Notes: generated by a model not told the origin, from the letters alone. A stretch of DNA of 42,165 bases from Streptomyces sp. CNQ085 (GCF_022614595.1 NZ_JAJFAU010000027.1:1-42165), one strand, 5' to 3'. Positions 21,172 to 29,120 are shown, numbered from the stretch's first letter. Made by a program: numbers and translations.

Positions 21172-21303
21172 TCAGGGCACGAACCGGCCCCCGACGCGCA
21201 GCGAACGCCACGTCCGCGGCCCGACGACGCCGTCGGCCGTCAGGCAGTTCTCCGGCCGGAACGCCTTCACCGACGCGGTGATGACCGGCCGCGGGATGCC
21301 GTC
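21172..21303 (-). pseudogene. Peptidoglycan-binding domain remnant
   Basis: The last ~40 codons of a minus-strand frame ending at 21172 read like the end of a PG_binding_1 repeat: DGIPRPVITASVKAF, then NCLTADGVVGPRTWRSL, a close match to the usual F-Q-x-x-x-x-L-x-x-D-G-V-V-G-P-x-T pattern. The sequence upstream in the same frame loses all similarity and has no good start, so only the C-terminal part of a cell-wall-binding protein seems to survive. Confidence 0.5.
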
Positions 21304-21407
21304 ACGCCGTTGGCGGGGAGACAGCCGGGGACGCTCGTCCCGGCGGGATCCCGGGACGGCTCGGCGAGGGGCCCGCGGAGTGCGGGACGCCCGGGAGGGC
21401 GTCAGCG

Positions 21408-21968
21408 TCAGACGCCTCTTCGGGACGTCACCTGCCGCTCGTGCGCCAGCAGCGACCAGACCTGGAGGTCGTGACGGCGGCCGCCCATGGGGAACACACC
21501 GCGCAGGGTGCCCTCGTGAGTCATGCCCAGCCGCCGGGCCACCGCGATGCTGGGGGCGTTCTCGGGCGAGACCATCCACTCCACCCGTGCCAGACCGCGT
21601 ACCCCGACCGCCCAGTCGATCATGTGCCGGGCGGCGGTGGTGACCAGTCCGCGCCCCCGCGCCTCGGGCGCCAGCCAGGCCCCCAGTTCGCAGGAGCCCT
21701 CGGAGACGCTGAGTCTCCGCAGGAGCATGCCGCCCACCAGTTCGCCGCCTCGCCGGATGCCGCAGATCCGGCCCACGTCCGCGGCCTGCTTGTCCGCGTA
21801 CCGCTGGAGGAAGGTCCGGGCCGAGGCGGTGTCGGTGACGGTGTGTGCCCACGGCAGCCAGGGCGCCAGATGGCCGCGCACCCGGTCGGTGTGCGCGGCC
21901 AGTTCCGCCGCCTGCCACGGCTCCAGGGGGCACAGCTCCGCGCCGTCGCCGAGAGGGATGCTGAACAT
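21408..21968 (-). CDS. RimJ/RimL-type GNAT N-acetyltransferase
   Basis: A 186-residue acetyltransferase of the ribosomal-protein N-acetyltransferase type. It has LEPWQAAELAAHTDRVRGHLAPWLPW near the N-terminus, GGMLLRRLSVSEGSCELGAWLAPEARGRG with the acetyl-CoA loop EARGRGL, and the C-terminal ENAPSIAVARRLGMTHEGTLRG signature. ATG 21968 is preceded by GAGGAGCC. The substrate may be a protein N-terminus or a small molecule; sequence does not decide. It is on the opposite strand to argR. Confidence 0.88.
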   Translation of the reverse strand: MFSIPLGDGAELCPLEPWQAAELAAHTDRVRGHLAPWLPWAHTVTDTASARTFLQRYADKQAADVGRICGIRRGGELVGGMLLRRLSVSEGSCELGAWLAPEARGRGLVTTAARHMIDWAVGVRGLARVEWMVSPENAPSIAVARRLGMTHEGTLRGVFPMGGRRHDLQVWSLLAHERQVTSRRGV

Positions 21969-22094
21969 GGAAGGCTCCTCGGAAGGTCGCTCGCGGGTGG
22001 TGGGGGCGTGCGGTCGCGGTGTTCGCGCCGGTCCCGGTGACAGCCATGATCGGACCCTTCGTCGCGCCGGGGGCGCCCGCCGGTGCACTCCGGG

Positions 22095-22642
22095 TCAGAG
22101 TGGTCTCTTGTGGAACAGGGTCGTGGGCCGGAGTACGCCCTCGGTGTCGGCGGCGTAGTCGGGGATCGTGCCGGCCTCGGTCCAGCCGGCCGAGCGGTAG
22201 AGGTGCTCGGCCGGGCTGCCGGTCTGGGTGTCCAGCACCAGCAGGGAGATTCCCGCGCCGGCGGCTTCCCGTTCGGCAGTCGCCAGCAGTCGCCGGCCCA
22301 GGCCCCGGCCCCGGGCGTCCCGGTGCACGATCAGCTTGGCGATCTCCGCGCGGTGGCGGCCGTTGGGCATGTCGGAGAACCTGAGCTGCACGGTTCCCAG
22401 GATTCGGCCGTCCTCCCCCGGGCCGCCCACACCGCCGTCCGGCCCTCGCCCGCCTCGGTCGCCAGCCCCTCCCACCAGGCCACCGCCTCAGAGAGGCCGA
22501 GCGGGGCGAGGAAGCCGATCGAGGAGCCGCCCTCGACGGCGTCGCGGAGCAGGGCGGCCAGGTCCCGGGCCGCGGCGAGGATTCCGGTGGCCGGCAGACG
22601 GGTGATCACCGGCGCGGCACTGCTGATGTGTTCGATTCGCAC
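22095..22642 (-). pseudogene. Frameshifted GNAT acetyltransferase
   Basis: Two minus-strand frames together make one GNAT. The N-terminal half starts at GTG 22642 (MRIEHISSAAPVITRL...), with LAALLRDAVEGGSSIGFLAPL and RTAVWAARG. The C-terminal half continues in another frame with EDGRILGTVQLRF, IAKLIVHRDARGRGLGRRLL, LYRSAGWTEAGTIPDYA and ends at 22095. The frames would join if the run of five C at 22415-22419 (five G on the coding strand) had one more base. The intact protein would be about 182 residues. Either a genuine recent pseudogene or a base-call error in a homopolymer. Confidence 0.75.
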
Positions 22643-23204
22643 CGCCTGATGGAACTCCTTCCGGGCCCCGGGCGCAAGGTCGTTCCGTGGGACGGGGGCG
22701 GGATGGGGGTCGGGGTACGGGTGCGCCGGGTGGGTGAGGAGACGGCGGGGCACACTGGCCCGCCGACCGCGCAGCTCGCCCCGGACGGGCCGGAGGAGGG
22801 GAAGAATGGCCGAAACTGTCATGTGCGCGAGGGAACCGTACCGGCCTGTGTCACGCTGACCATCGGATGTCCGGGGCTGTCCGGGACCAGCGGTGGCTGA
22901 AAGTTCCTCCCGATTTCCCTCGGAAGGCCGTTCGGAATTATCTGTCGCATTTCGGGGCGGCATGTCCACGATGCTGGCTCCCGCCCGCCGGTGGAAGAGA
23001 AATGAGGCCCGGGTTTCCCTGGGGTGCCGCTTATGCGGATTATACGGAAAGCTGTTGACAGCGGATGAGCTCCTCTGCCATCTTTGGTCGCCGCACCGTT
23101 CGAAAGCTACTCGTCCCGGGCGGACCCGTTTCCCAGGAATCGATCGAGTGGTTCCCGTTCCGTCGTACGCGCGCGTCTGGATTCGAGAGAAGCAGGAGCC
23201 GATC
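22643..23204. other. AT-richer region upstream of the ATP-grasp cluster
   Basis: About 560 bases between the frameshifted GNAT and the cluster. From about 22890 GC content drops visibly. An open frame from GTG 22893 runs to TGA 23241-23243, encoding 116 residues with three TTA codons and a C-X2-C-X14-H-X4-H arrangement (CRLCGLYG...CHLWSPH), but it has no good ribosome-binding site and no family match I recognise. A -35 TTGACA sits at 23055-23060 with only a weak -10 (CATCTT, 23079-23084, 18-base spacer). This is probably the promoter region of the cluster. Confidence 0.4.
23055..23084 (+). promoter_or_regulatory. Candidate promoter of the ATP-grasp/radical SAM cluster
   Basis: A perfect -35 TTGACA followed after 18 bases by a weak -10 CATCTT. 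The predicted transcript would begin about 110 bases before the micro-ORF at 23205. No ARG-box-like dyad overlaps it, so control by ArgR is not suggested. Confidence 0.35.
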
Positions 23205-23243
23205 ATGTTCCGCAGCACGCCAGTCCGGAAGGCATCGTCGTGA
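23205..23243 (+). CDS. 12-codon micro-ORF coupled to the first ATP-grasp gene
   Basis: ATG 23205 has a strong AGGAG six bases upstream and encodes MFRSTPVRKASS, ending at TGA 23241-23243. The last bases GTGA contain the GTG start of the ATP-grasp gene, so the two frames overlap by four bases and translation could be coupled. It is also the end of the longer 116-codon frame from 22893. It may be a leader peptide that sets translation of the cluster, or simply an incidental frame. A precursor-peptide role is possible but unsupported. Confidence 0.3.
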   Translation: MFRSTPVRKASS

Positions 23244-24415
23244 CCCTGGTGGTTATCGGGGCCAATCCGACGGTGGCGCGAGCGATCGCGGAACTGTCTG
23301 GTGATCAGGTGCACGTCCGCTTACCCGGAGTGCCGGTACTCGGCCTGGACGGCTGGGATGCCTCCGGGGTCCGGAAAGTTTTCACCGCGGATTTCCGGGA
23401 CGCCCCGGCCTTCCTGACATTCGTCGACGAGGTGCTCGCTCCCATGGCGCCCGCGGCGGTCGTCTCGCTCACAGAACCCGGCCTGGAGCCCGCCGCGGTG
23501 GCTGCTGAACGGCTCGGTGCGAGGGGAGTGGATCCCCAGGTCGTCAGGGTCACCCGCGACAAGTTGCGGATGCGGCGCGTGCTGGCGCGCCGGGCACCGC
23601 ACCTGAACCCGGCCTTCGCGCCGGGCGACGCCCCGGGCGCGGTGGCGCGGCTATTCGCCACGCACACACCGGTGGTGGCCAAACCGGTGGACGGTTTCGG
23701 CAGCCGCTCCGCGACGCTCTTCGAGCGCCCGGCGGACCTCCCCCCGGACCGCGGAACCGCCGCTACGCTCTTCGAACAGTTCGTCGGCGGAGTGGAGTTC
23801 AGTGTCGAGGCGCTCTCCTTGAACGGACGGCACACCGTCATGGGTATCGCCCAGAAGGGGACGACGGGAGGGTTCGTCGAGGTCAGTCACATAATGCCGC
23901 CGCCGTCCCTGGACGCACGCCGTCGGCTGCTGGTGGAGCGGGCCGTCGCCGAACTGCTCGACGCACTTGGCCTCGAGGACGGCCCGAGCCACACCGAGGT
24001 CAAGGTCGAAGGCGACCGGGTCACCGTCATCGAGACCCACACCCGTCTCGGCGGGGACGGCATCGCCGATCTGGTACGGCTCACCACCGGTGTTGACTGG
24101 CGGTGCGCCGCCGTCGGATGGGCTGTCGGCGCGGAGCCGCAAAGGGCGGCCGCCGCGGCCGCCGCGGCGGCGACCGTGTTCTTCACCGCGCCGCCCGGCC
24201 GGGTGACGTATGTCGCGCCGCAGCCATCCCTGACCCACGGGTCCGTGGTGGAGTGGGATGTCCCCGTACGGCCTGGCGACCCTGTGGGCCCTCTCCGGTC
24301 CTCCGAGGACCGGCTGGGCAGGGCCGTCCTGACCGCCGAGAGCCCGGCCGAGTGCGCCGCGGCCGTGGCGGAGCTGATGTCCCTGCGAGTGGTGACCACG
24401 CGACGGGACCGCTGA
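23240..24415 (+). CDS. ATP-grasp ligase (amino-acid-ligase type), first in cluster
   Basis: A 391-residue enzyme with an N-terminal nucleotide-fold start (TLVVIGANPTVARAIAEL). The ATP-grasp core has VVAKPVDGFGS with Lys148, ATLFEQFVGGVEFSVEAL, and the metal and phosphate site SHTEVKVEGDRVTVIETHTRLGGDG (Glu253, Glu265). The layout resembles L-amino-acid ligases such as BacD/YwfE, which activate a carboxylate as acyl phosphate and join it to an amine. Substrates cannot be read from sequence. GTG 23240 has GGAAGG eight bases upstream. Codon 28 is TTA (23321-23323), a bldA-dependent codon. An alanine run (residues ~300-308) lies between core and tail. The next gene is 90 bases away. Confidence 0.85.
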   Translation: MTLVVIGANPTVARAIAELSGDQVHVRLPGVPVLGLDGWDASGVRKVFTADFRDAPAFLTFVDEVLAPMAPAAVVSLTEPGLEPAAVAAERLGARGVDPQVVRVTRDKLRMRRVLARRAPHLNPAFAPGDAPGAVARLFATHTPVVAKPVDGFGSRSATLFERPADLPPDRGTAATLFEQFVGGVEFSVEALSLNGRHTVMGIAQKGTTGGFVEVSHIMPPPSLDARRRLLVERAVAELLDALGLEDGPSHTEVKVEGDRVTVIETHTRLGGDGIADLVRLTTGVDWRCAAVGWAVGAEPQRAAAAAAAAATVFFTAPPGRVTYVAPQPSLTHGSVVEWDVPVRPGDPVGPLRSSEDRLGRAVLTAESPAECAAAVAELMSLRVVTTRRDR

Positions 24416-24505
24416 CCCGGAGCGAGCCCGCCACGGACGGCACACCGCACTGTTCTCCGTAGTCCTTCGGTTCATTCATCCGTTCATCCGTGACAAGGGG
24501 GAAGC

Positions 24506-25774
24506 ATGACCGTCGAAAACATGCCCGTTTCCTATGACTTTCATGGCGACGAGCCCTTTACAACGCCTTTCCGGGACATCAAGCCTGAGGACATCCATGT
24601 ATACCTCGACCTCGACACCAAGGTCGGGAAGAACACCTGTGGCCAGAAATGTACACACTGCTGGTTCGTCAACTACGAGAAGGTGTATGACAAGTCTTTC
24701 GCGATGGAGGAGGGGCCGCTGATTCTGGCAGGCCTCCGGTCGCACGGTTACCACGTCTATCCGCGCTATGTAGACAGTTTCGCGTACGGCGGCGAGTTCA
24801 TGCGTATCTACGGGCCGGCCAACAACCGGGAATTCCGGCAGGAGGACGACCACAAGCCCACCGAGACGATGGAGAAGGGCGATGCCTGGACCAGCGGCCG
24901 CCCGCTGCTCGGTGACGACTACCTTGAACTCCTCGATCTCGCCCGGGAGAGCGGCTACGGAACGATCTCCATCACCTATCACGGAGTGATCGACGAGGAC
25001 CTCCGTGTCGTGGACGACGGAAGCTACCCCATAAAGGGCGTGTTCAGCGGAGCCGACACCGAGAAGGTGCTCCGCCGGATCGACGAGTACAACGAGCGCC
25101 ACCGGGCCGGCCTGCTCTCGGATGCGGAGCCCTCGGACGCCTTCCGGGTCAACATCGGCGTCACCATCGGCCGCCACAACCACGGTCGCGAATCCCTGGA
25201 GCGCTACGCCCGCTACTTCAACGGACTGGGCGTCGACACCGTCCGGTTCAACAGCTTCTCCGACCACGGCGGCCGTCACCCCGGACTTCAGCTCAGCCGA
25301 GAGGAGACCGAGCAGGCGTACCGCGATTTCAAATGGCTGCACGAGAATGTGGAACTGAACTTCCAGCTCGGCGTCAGTGAGGACTTCGGCACCTTCGGGA
25401 TCAGGGTCATGGGTTTTCCCGGCCACGTCGGCTGGTGCCGGGCTGGTCGCCAGCTGTTCGCCGTCATTCCCGCACGGGAGACGGTCCTGTCCGAATCCGG
25501 GGGCGTGCGCCGAGAGAAGATTGGCGACATCGTCGGCTGCGTCAACACCTTCGAGCCCCACCTCGGCATCCTCGTCCGCACGGTCTCCGACGGCGGCCGG
25601 AGCACCGGCTACGACCTGGAGTTCGACCACGAGGGCATTGAGGAGTTCACCGCCAGGCGGCTCTCGGGCGTCTACCGGGACGGCTGCTTCGCCAGAGAGC
25701 TCTCCGAGGAGCTGGAACTGGTCTCGCGTGTCCCCAGGCGGCGCAGACTGCCCCTGGTCGAGACCACGAGCTGA
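24506..25774 (+). CDS. Radical SAM enzyme
   Basis: A 422-residue protein with the radical SAM cluster motif CX3CX2C at Cys45, Cys49 and Cys52 (NTCGQKCTHCWF), after VYLDLDTKVG. The [4Fe-4S] cluster and SAM would generate a 5'-deoxyadenosyl radical. The barrel shows YGGEF (residues ~94-98, the GGE motif for SAM) and TIGRHNHGRESLERYARYFN. The C-terminal third has WCRAGRQLFAVIP, EKIGDIVGCVN and RDGCFAREL, with Cys311, Cys345 and Cys394. This recalls a reduced SPASM/twitch region that could hold an auxiliary cluster. GC is clearly lower than in flanking arg genes, especially over the first 250 bases. GGGGGAAG precedes the ATG. I cannot assign it to a characterised subfamily. Confidence 0.9.
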   Translation: MTVENMPVSYDFHGDEPFTTPFRDIKPEDIHVYLDLDTKVGKNTCGQKCTHCWFVNYEKVYDKSFAMEEGPLILAGLRSHGYHVYPRYVDSFAYGGEFMRIYGPANNREFRQEDDHKPTETMEKGDAWTSGRPLLGDDYLELLDLARESGYGTISITYHGVIDEDLRVVDDGSYPIKGVFSGADTEKVLRRIDEYNERHRAGLLSDAEPSDAFRVNIGVTIGRHNHGRESLERYARYFNGLGVDTVRFNSFSDHGGRHPGLQLSREETEQAYRDFKWLHENVELNFQLGVSEDFGTFGIRVMGFPGHVGWCRAGRQLFAVIPARETVLSESGGVRREKIGDIVGCVNTFEPHLGILVRTVSDGGRSTGYDLEFDHEGIEEFTARRLSGVYRDGCFARELSEELELVSRVPRRRRLPLVETTS

Positions 25775-25792
25775 GAGGGGAGAGGGAAAGCC

Positions 25793-27007
25793 ATGCGCCA
25801 CGTTCTCGTCTTCGCCAAGACGCCGTACGCCAGAACCCCGTACGACCGCTGGCTGGACGGCTCCGGGATCGAGCCGGTCATCCTGACTCCCACCGAGTAC
25901 GCGCCGGGCTACGGCCATCTGCCGCATGTCCACGCCTTCGACGACTACGACACCAACCTGCTCGTGGAGAAGACCGCGATTCGGCTGGCCCGGGCACACG
26001 GCGTCGAGGCGGTCTTCGCCCGGGCCGAGGCGGATGTGGTGCGGGCCGCCCAGTTGCGGAGTCTGCTGGACCTGCCCGGGCAGCGGACCGCGAGCGCACT
26101 GGCGTTCCGGGACAAGGTGATCATGAAGGAACACCTGGTCGGCGGCTCGGTGGAGGTTCCGGCCCACCGGCTCCTGGACTCCGCCTACACCGCGGTGGAA
26201 TTCGTGGCGGCGCACGGCTACCCGGTGGTGATCAAACCGGTCTCGGAGTCGGGCTCCCTGGGGGCTAGCGTCATCCGCGACGAGACGGAGCTGGACTCCT
26301 GGCTGCGCAGGCCGTGGCACGGGACCAGCCAGATCGAGACATTCGTCCCAGGGCAGATGTACCACGTGGACGGGCTGGTCCTGGGCGGCGAGACGATGTT
26401 CCTCCACCCCTTCCGTTACCTCAACGACTGTCTGTCGTTTCGTTCCAACGACTGGATGGGCAGTGTCCCGCTGGCGCCGCGGGACCCGGCGTACGACCGG
26501 CTGGTGGAGGCGACCAGGGCGGTCCTCGCGCAACTACCCACCCCGGAGCACACCGCGTTCCACGCGGAGCTGTGGATCACCCCCGATGACCGGGTGGTGT
26601 TCTGCGAGATCGCCAGCCGCACCGGCGGCGGCATGGTCGCCGTCCTCATCCGGCACGCCTTCGGGGTCGACCTGGACAGGGAGTGGTTCCGTGCCGAGTG
26701 CGGTCTGACCCCGGCTCCGGTCACCGTCGCGTACCGGCCCGCCGGCGGCCTGTGGATCCCGCCGTCGAACGGAGTGCTGGAGCGCCTACCCGCCGACGGC
26801 GAACCGGACTGCGTCCAGGAGGTGTCCCTTAACGGGACGGTCGGCCAGGAATTCCACGGAGGAGTGAAGTCCGGCCTCTTCCTCGCCGGCTACATCGTCG
26901 GCGGCGACACCGAGCAGGACGTGACCGCCAACATGGAGAAGGTGGCGGCCTGGTTCTCCGGGCAGGTCAGATGGCGTCCCACCGGATCCGCGGACGGTGT
27001 CCTGTGA
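25793..27007 (+). CDS. Second ATP-grasp ligase of the cluster
   Basis: A 404-residue ATP-grasp enzyme distinct from the first. The N-terminus MRHVLVFAKTPYARTPYDRWLD leads to a pre-ATP-grasp domain. The core has YPVVIKPVSESGSLGASV with Lys148, QIETFVPGQMYHVDGLV, FHAELWI with Glu259, and VVFCEIASRTGGGM with Glu272. It resembles carbamoyl-phosphate-like or L-amino-acid ligases that build amides or dipeptides. It lies 18 bases after the radical SAM gene with a GAGAGGGAAAG ribosome-binding site, and its TGA overlaps the GTG of the next gene (GTGA). Two ligases in one unit suggest two sequential carboxylate-amine couplings, but the order and substrates are unknown. Confidence 0.87.
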   Translation: MRHVLVFAKTPYARTPYDRWLDGSGIEPVILTPTEYAPGYGHLPHVHAFDDYDTNLLVEKTAIRLARAHGVEAVFARAEADVVRAAQLRSLLDLPGQRTASALAFRDKVIMKEHLVGGSVEVPAHRLLDSAYTAVEFVAAHGYPVVIKPVSESGSLGASVIRDETELDSWLRRPWHGTSQIETFVPGQMYHVDGLVLGGETMFLHPFRYLNDCLSFRSNDWMGSVPLAPRDPAYDRLVEATRAVLAQLPTPEHTAFHAELWITPDDRVVFCEIASRTGGGMVAVLIRHAFGVDLDREWFRAECGLTPAPVTVAYRPAGGLWIPPSNGVLERLPADGEPDCVQEVSLNGTVGQEFHGGVKSGLFLAGYIVGGDTEQDVTANMEKVAAWFSGQVRWRPTGSADGVL

Positions 27008-27876
27008 GTGCCCCCGGGCCACTCGGCCCGCCTCCCGGCCCGCTGGTCGGCGCCGACTGGCTCGCGCCGCGGCTGGGCCGGCCGGGGCTGGTGGTCCTCG
27101 ACGCCTCGGTGGGCGCGCACCGAGGCGCCGTGTGGCGGATACCAGGAGCGCGGGTGTTCGACATCGACGGGGCCCTGTCCGACCACTCCTCCCCACTGCC
27201 CCACACGATGCCCGGGGCGGATCGGTTCACCGAGGAGATGCGCTCCCTCGGTGTAGACGATGCCGACACTGTCGTCGTCTACGACGGTGCGGGTATCTAC
27301 TCCAGCGCCCGCGCATGGTGGATGCTACGGGCGATGGGCTTCGACCGGGCCGCCGTGCTCGACGGCGGTCTGCCGGCCTGGAGGGCCGCCGGACTGCCGG
27401 TGGACAGCGGTGAGTCGGCCCCCGTGGGGCCTCGGGGCGACTTCACCGCACGTCCCCGGGAGGGACTCGTCGTCGGGGCCGAGGAGGTGGCGGCGGCTCT
27501 GTCCGATCCAGGAGCGGCCGTCCTGGACGCCCGCTCCCGCGAACGGTTCGCCGGGGAGGCCGCCGAGCCCCGCTCGGGACTGCGCGGCGGCCACATGCCC
27601 GGAGCGGTGAACCTGCCCTTCGGCGACCTGCAGCAGGGGGGGCGGATGCTCCCGGCGCCGCGACTGCGCGCCGTGTTCCGCGCCGCCCTGGCCGGAGACC
27701 GGGACCGGCTGGTCCTCAGCTGCGGCTCGGGCGTCACCGCCTGCGTCCTTGCGCTGGGCGCCGAGCTGGCCGGGTACCGCGGGCTGTCGGTCTACGACGG
27801 GTCTTGGAGCGAGTGGGGCCGGCCCGGCGGACCGCCGGTCGTCGCAGGAGAGGAGAGCGAGGGCGCACCGCTTTGA
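27004..27876 (+). CDS. SseA-type sulfurtransferase (3-mercaptopyruvate/thiosulfate)
   Basis: A 290-residue protein with tandem rhodanese domains. The N-terminal domain (residues ~13-130) is inactive, as usual, with LVVLDASVG and VVVYDGAGIYSSARAWWMLRAMG. The C-terminal domain ends in LVLSCGSGVTACVLALGA with Cys240. The loop CGSGVTA is the signature of 3-mercaptopyruvate sulfurtransferases rather than classical thiosulfate rhodaneses, so it probably takes sulfur from 3-mercaptopyruvate as a persulfide and passes it on. GTG 27004 overlaps the preceding stop, and the end overlaps the MFS start (TTGA), so it is translated as part of the cluster. Its likely role is sulfur delivery to the radical SAM step or to another acceptor. 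Confidence 0.88.
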   Translation: MSAPGPLGPPPGPLVGADWLAPRLGRPGLVVLDASVGAHRGAVWRIPGARVFDIDGALSDHSSPLPHTMPGADRFTEEMRSLGVDDADTVVVYDGAGIYSSARAWWMLRAMGFDRAAVLDGGLPAWRAAGLPVDSGESAPVGPRGDFTARPREGLVVGAEEVAAALSDPGAAVLDARSRERFAGEAAEPRSGLRGGHMPGAVNLPFGDLQQGGRMLPAPRLRAVFRAALAGDRDRLVLSCGSGVTACVLALGAELAGYRGLSVYDGSWSEWGRPGGPPVVAGEESEGAPL

Positions 27877-29120
27877 CGGCCTCCCTGTCCGCTCGGTGGC
27901 GGACTTTCGCGGACCTGCCGCCGAGTCTGAGACACCTGATCGCGCTCTCCTTCGTCGTCGCCTTCGGCAGCTACATGGTCACCCCGTTCATCGGTGTGCT
28001 CATGGTCAAGGGGGTGGGGCTGGACGTGCGCCTGGCCGGTGTGCTGGTGGCCGTCGCGATCCTGGTCCAGTTCGGCGGCAGTGTTCTGGGCGGCCCGGTG
28101 GTGGACCGTCTCGGCCTGAAGCGGACGATGGTCCTCTCCCTCGCCCTGCGGACCGTGGGCCTGGTCCTGCTCGGTCTGGCGGTCGGAGCCCCCTGGCTGG
28201 CGTACCCGGCGGTGGTCCTCGTCGCCGCCGGCCCGGCACTGTACCTTCCGGCGAACAAGGCGTACATCGTCACCTGTGTCTCCGACGACCTGCGGCCGTT
28301 GTTCCTGGGGGTCAGCAGTGCCGCCCTCAACGCGGGCATGGGGCTGGGACCGCTGCTGGCCGCGCTGCTGGCCGACGCCGACCCGGTGGCGCTGCTGACC
28401 GGCGCCGCGATGTTGTTCGCACTGATCACCGCGGCTCACCAGGCGGTCCTGCGCCCCGTGGCCGGGTGGCCGGGTGGGGCCGGGAAGAACGGCGAGGCCG
28501 GCCGACCCGGCGGGGCCCGAACGATGCGCGGTGCGCTGCGGCCGGTGCTGTTCACAGCCGTGTCCTTCTACCTGTACTTCTTCTTCCAGAGTTTCATGGG
28601 CCTGTACACCGCGGAGGTGTCGGACATCCGGGTGCTCGGCTGGGTCATGCTCCTCAACTGCGCGATGATGGCGCTGCTCCAGCCCCCGCTGTCAGGCCGG
28701 ATCGCCCGGGCCGACTACCGCCGCCTACTGGCGGGCTCGTTCGCGCTGATGGCGGCGGGCACGGCGGTGATGTCCCTGGGGAATGTCCGTGCCCTGCTGG
28801 CGGGCACGGCCGTCTTCACACTGGGGGAGGTGTTCCTGTTGCTCCGTTGTGACCTGGAGCTTGTTGAACGCGTACCGGGCAACCCCGCCTTCGCCTTCGG
28901 GGTCCAGCGACTCGCCGCGGGTGTCGGAGGTCTGCTCGCCGGTGTCGTCGGCGGCTTCGTGTTCGCCCACTACCAGGAGGCGGGCGATCCGGGCGGGTTC
29001 TGGACCGCAGTCGCCCTCCAGTGCGCGGCCGTGGCGGTCGCGGCCCTGCTGTTCGGCGGTTCCCCGGCGGCCGCCCGGCGGGGAGTGGAGCGGAAGCCCC
29101 AACCGGAGGCGGCGTCATGA
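27873..29120 (+). CDS. MFS transporter (probable exporter of the cluster product)
   Basis: A 415-residue membrane protein with about 12 hydrophobic helices, split by a hydrophilic loop (about residues 195-215, rich in Gly/Arg). The loop between helices 2 and 3 reads GGPVVDRLGLKRTM, the DRxGxR/K signature of the major facilitator superfamily. Start TTG 27873 overlaps the sulfurtransferase stop (TTGA) and has GAGGG upstream. It ends in ATGA, overlapping the next gene. Drug-exporter-like MFS proteins at this position usually export the product or give self-protection, but import cannot be excluded. Confidence 0.85.
   Translation: MTASLSARWRTFADLPPSLRHLIALSFVVAFGSYMVTPFIGVLMVKGVGLDVRLAGVLVAVAILVQFGGSVLGGPVVDRLGLKRTMVLSLALRTVGLVLLGLAVGAPWLAYPAVVLVAAGPALYLPANKAYIVTCVSDDLRPLFLGVSSAALNAGMGLGPLLAALLADADPVALLTGAAMLFALITAAHQAVLRPVAGWPGGAGKNGEAGRPGGARTMRGALRPVLFTAVSFYLYFFFQSFMGLYTAEVSDIRVLGWVMLLNCAMMALLQPPLSGRIARADYRRLLAGSFALMAAGTAVMSLGNVRALLAGTAVFTLGEVFLLLRCDLELVERVPGNPAFAFGVQRLAAGVGGLLAGVVGGFVFAHYQEAGDPGGFWTAVALQCAAVAVAALLFGGSPAAARRGVERKPQPEAAS

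Noticed and set aside
20822..23204. Transposase, integrase or attachment-site repeats at the edge of the arg insertion
   Set aside because: No transposase motif, terminal inverted repeats, tRNA gene or clear direct repeat was found by eye on either side.
24476..26533. A long minus-strand frame opposite the radical SAM and second ATP-grasp genes
   Set aside because: Antisense shadow of two genes with clear motifs; Val/Gly/Asp-rich composition without domains.
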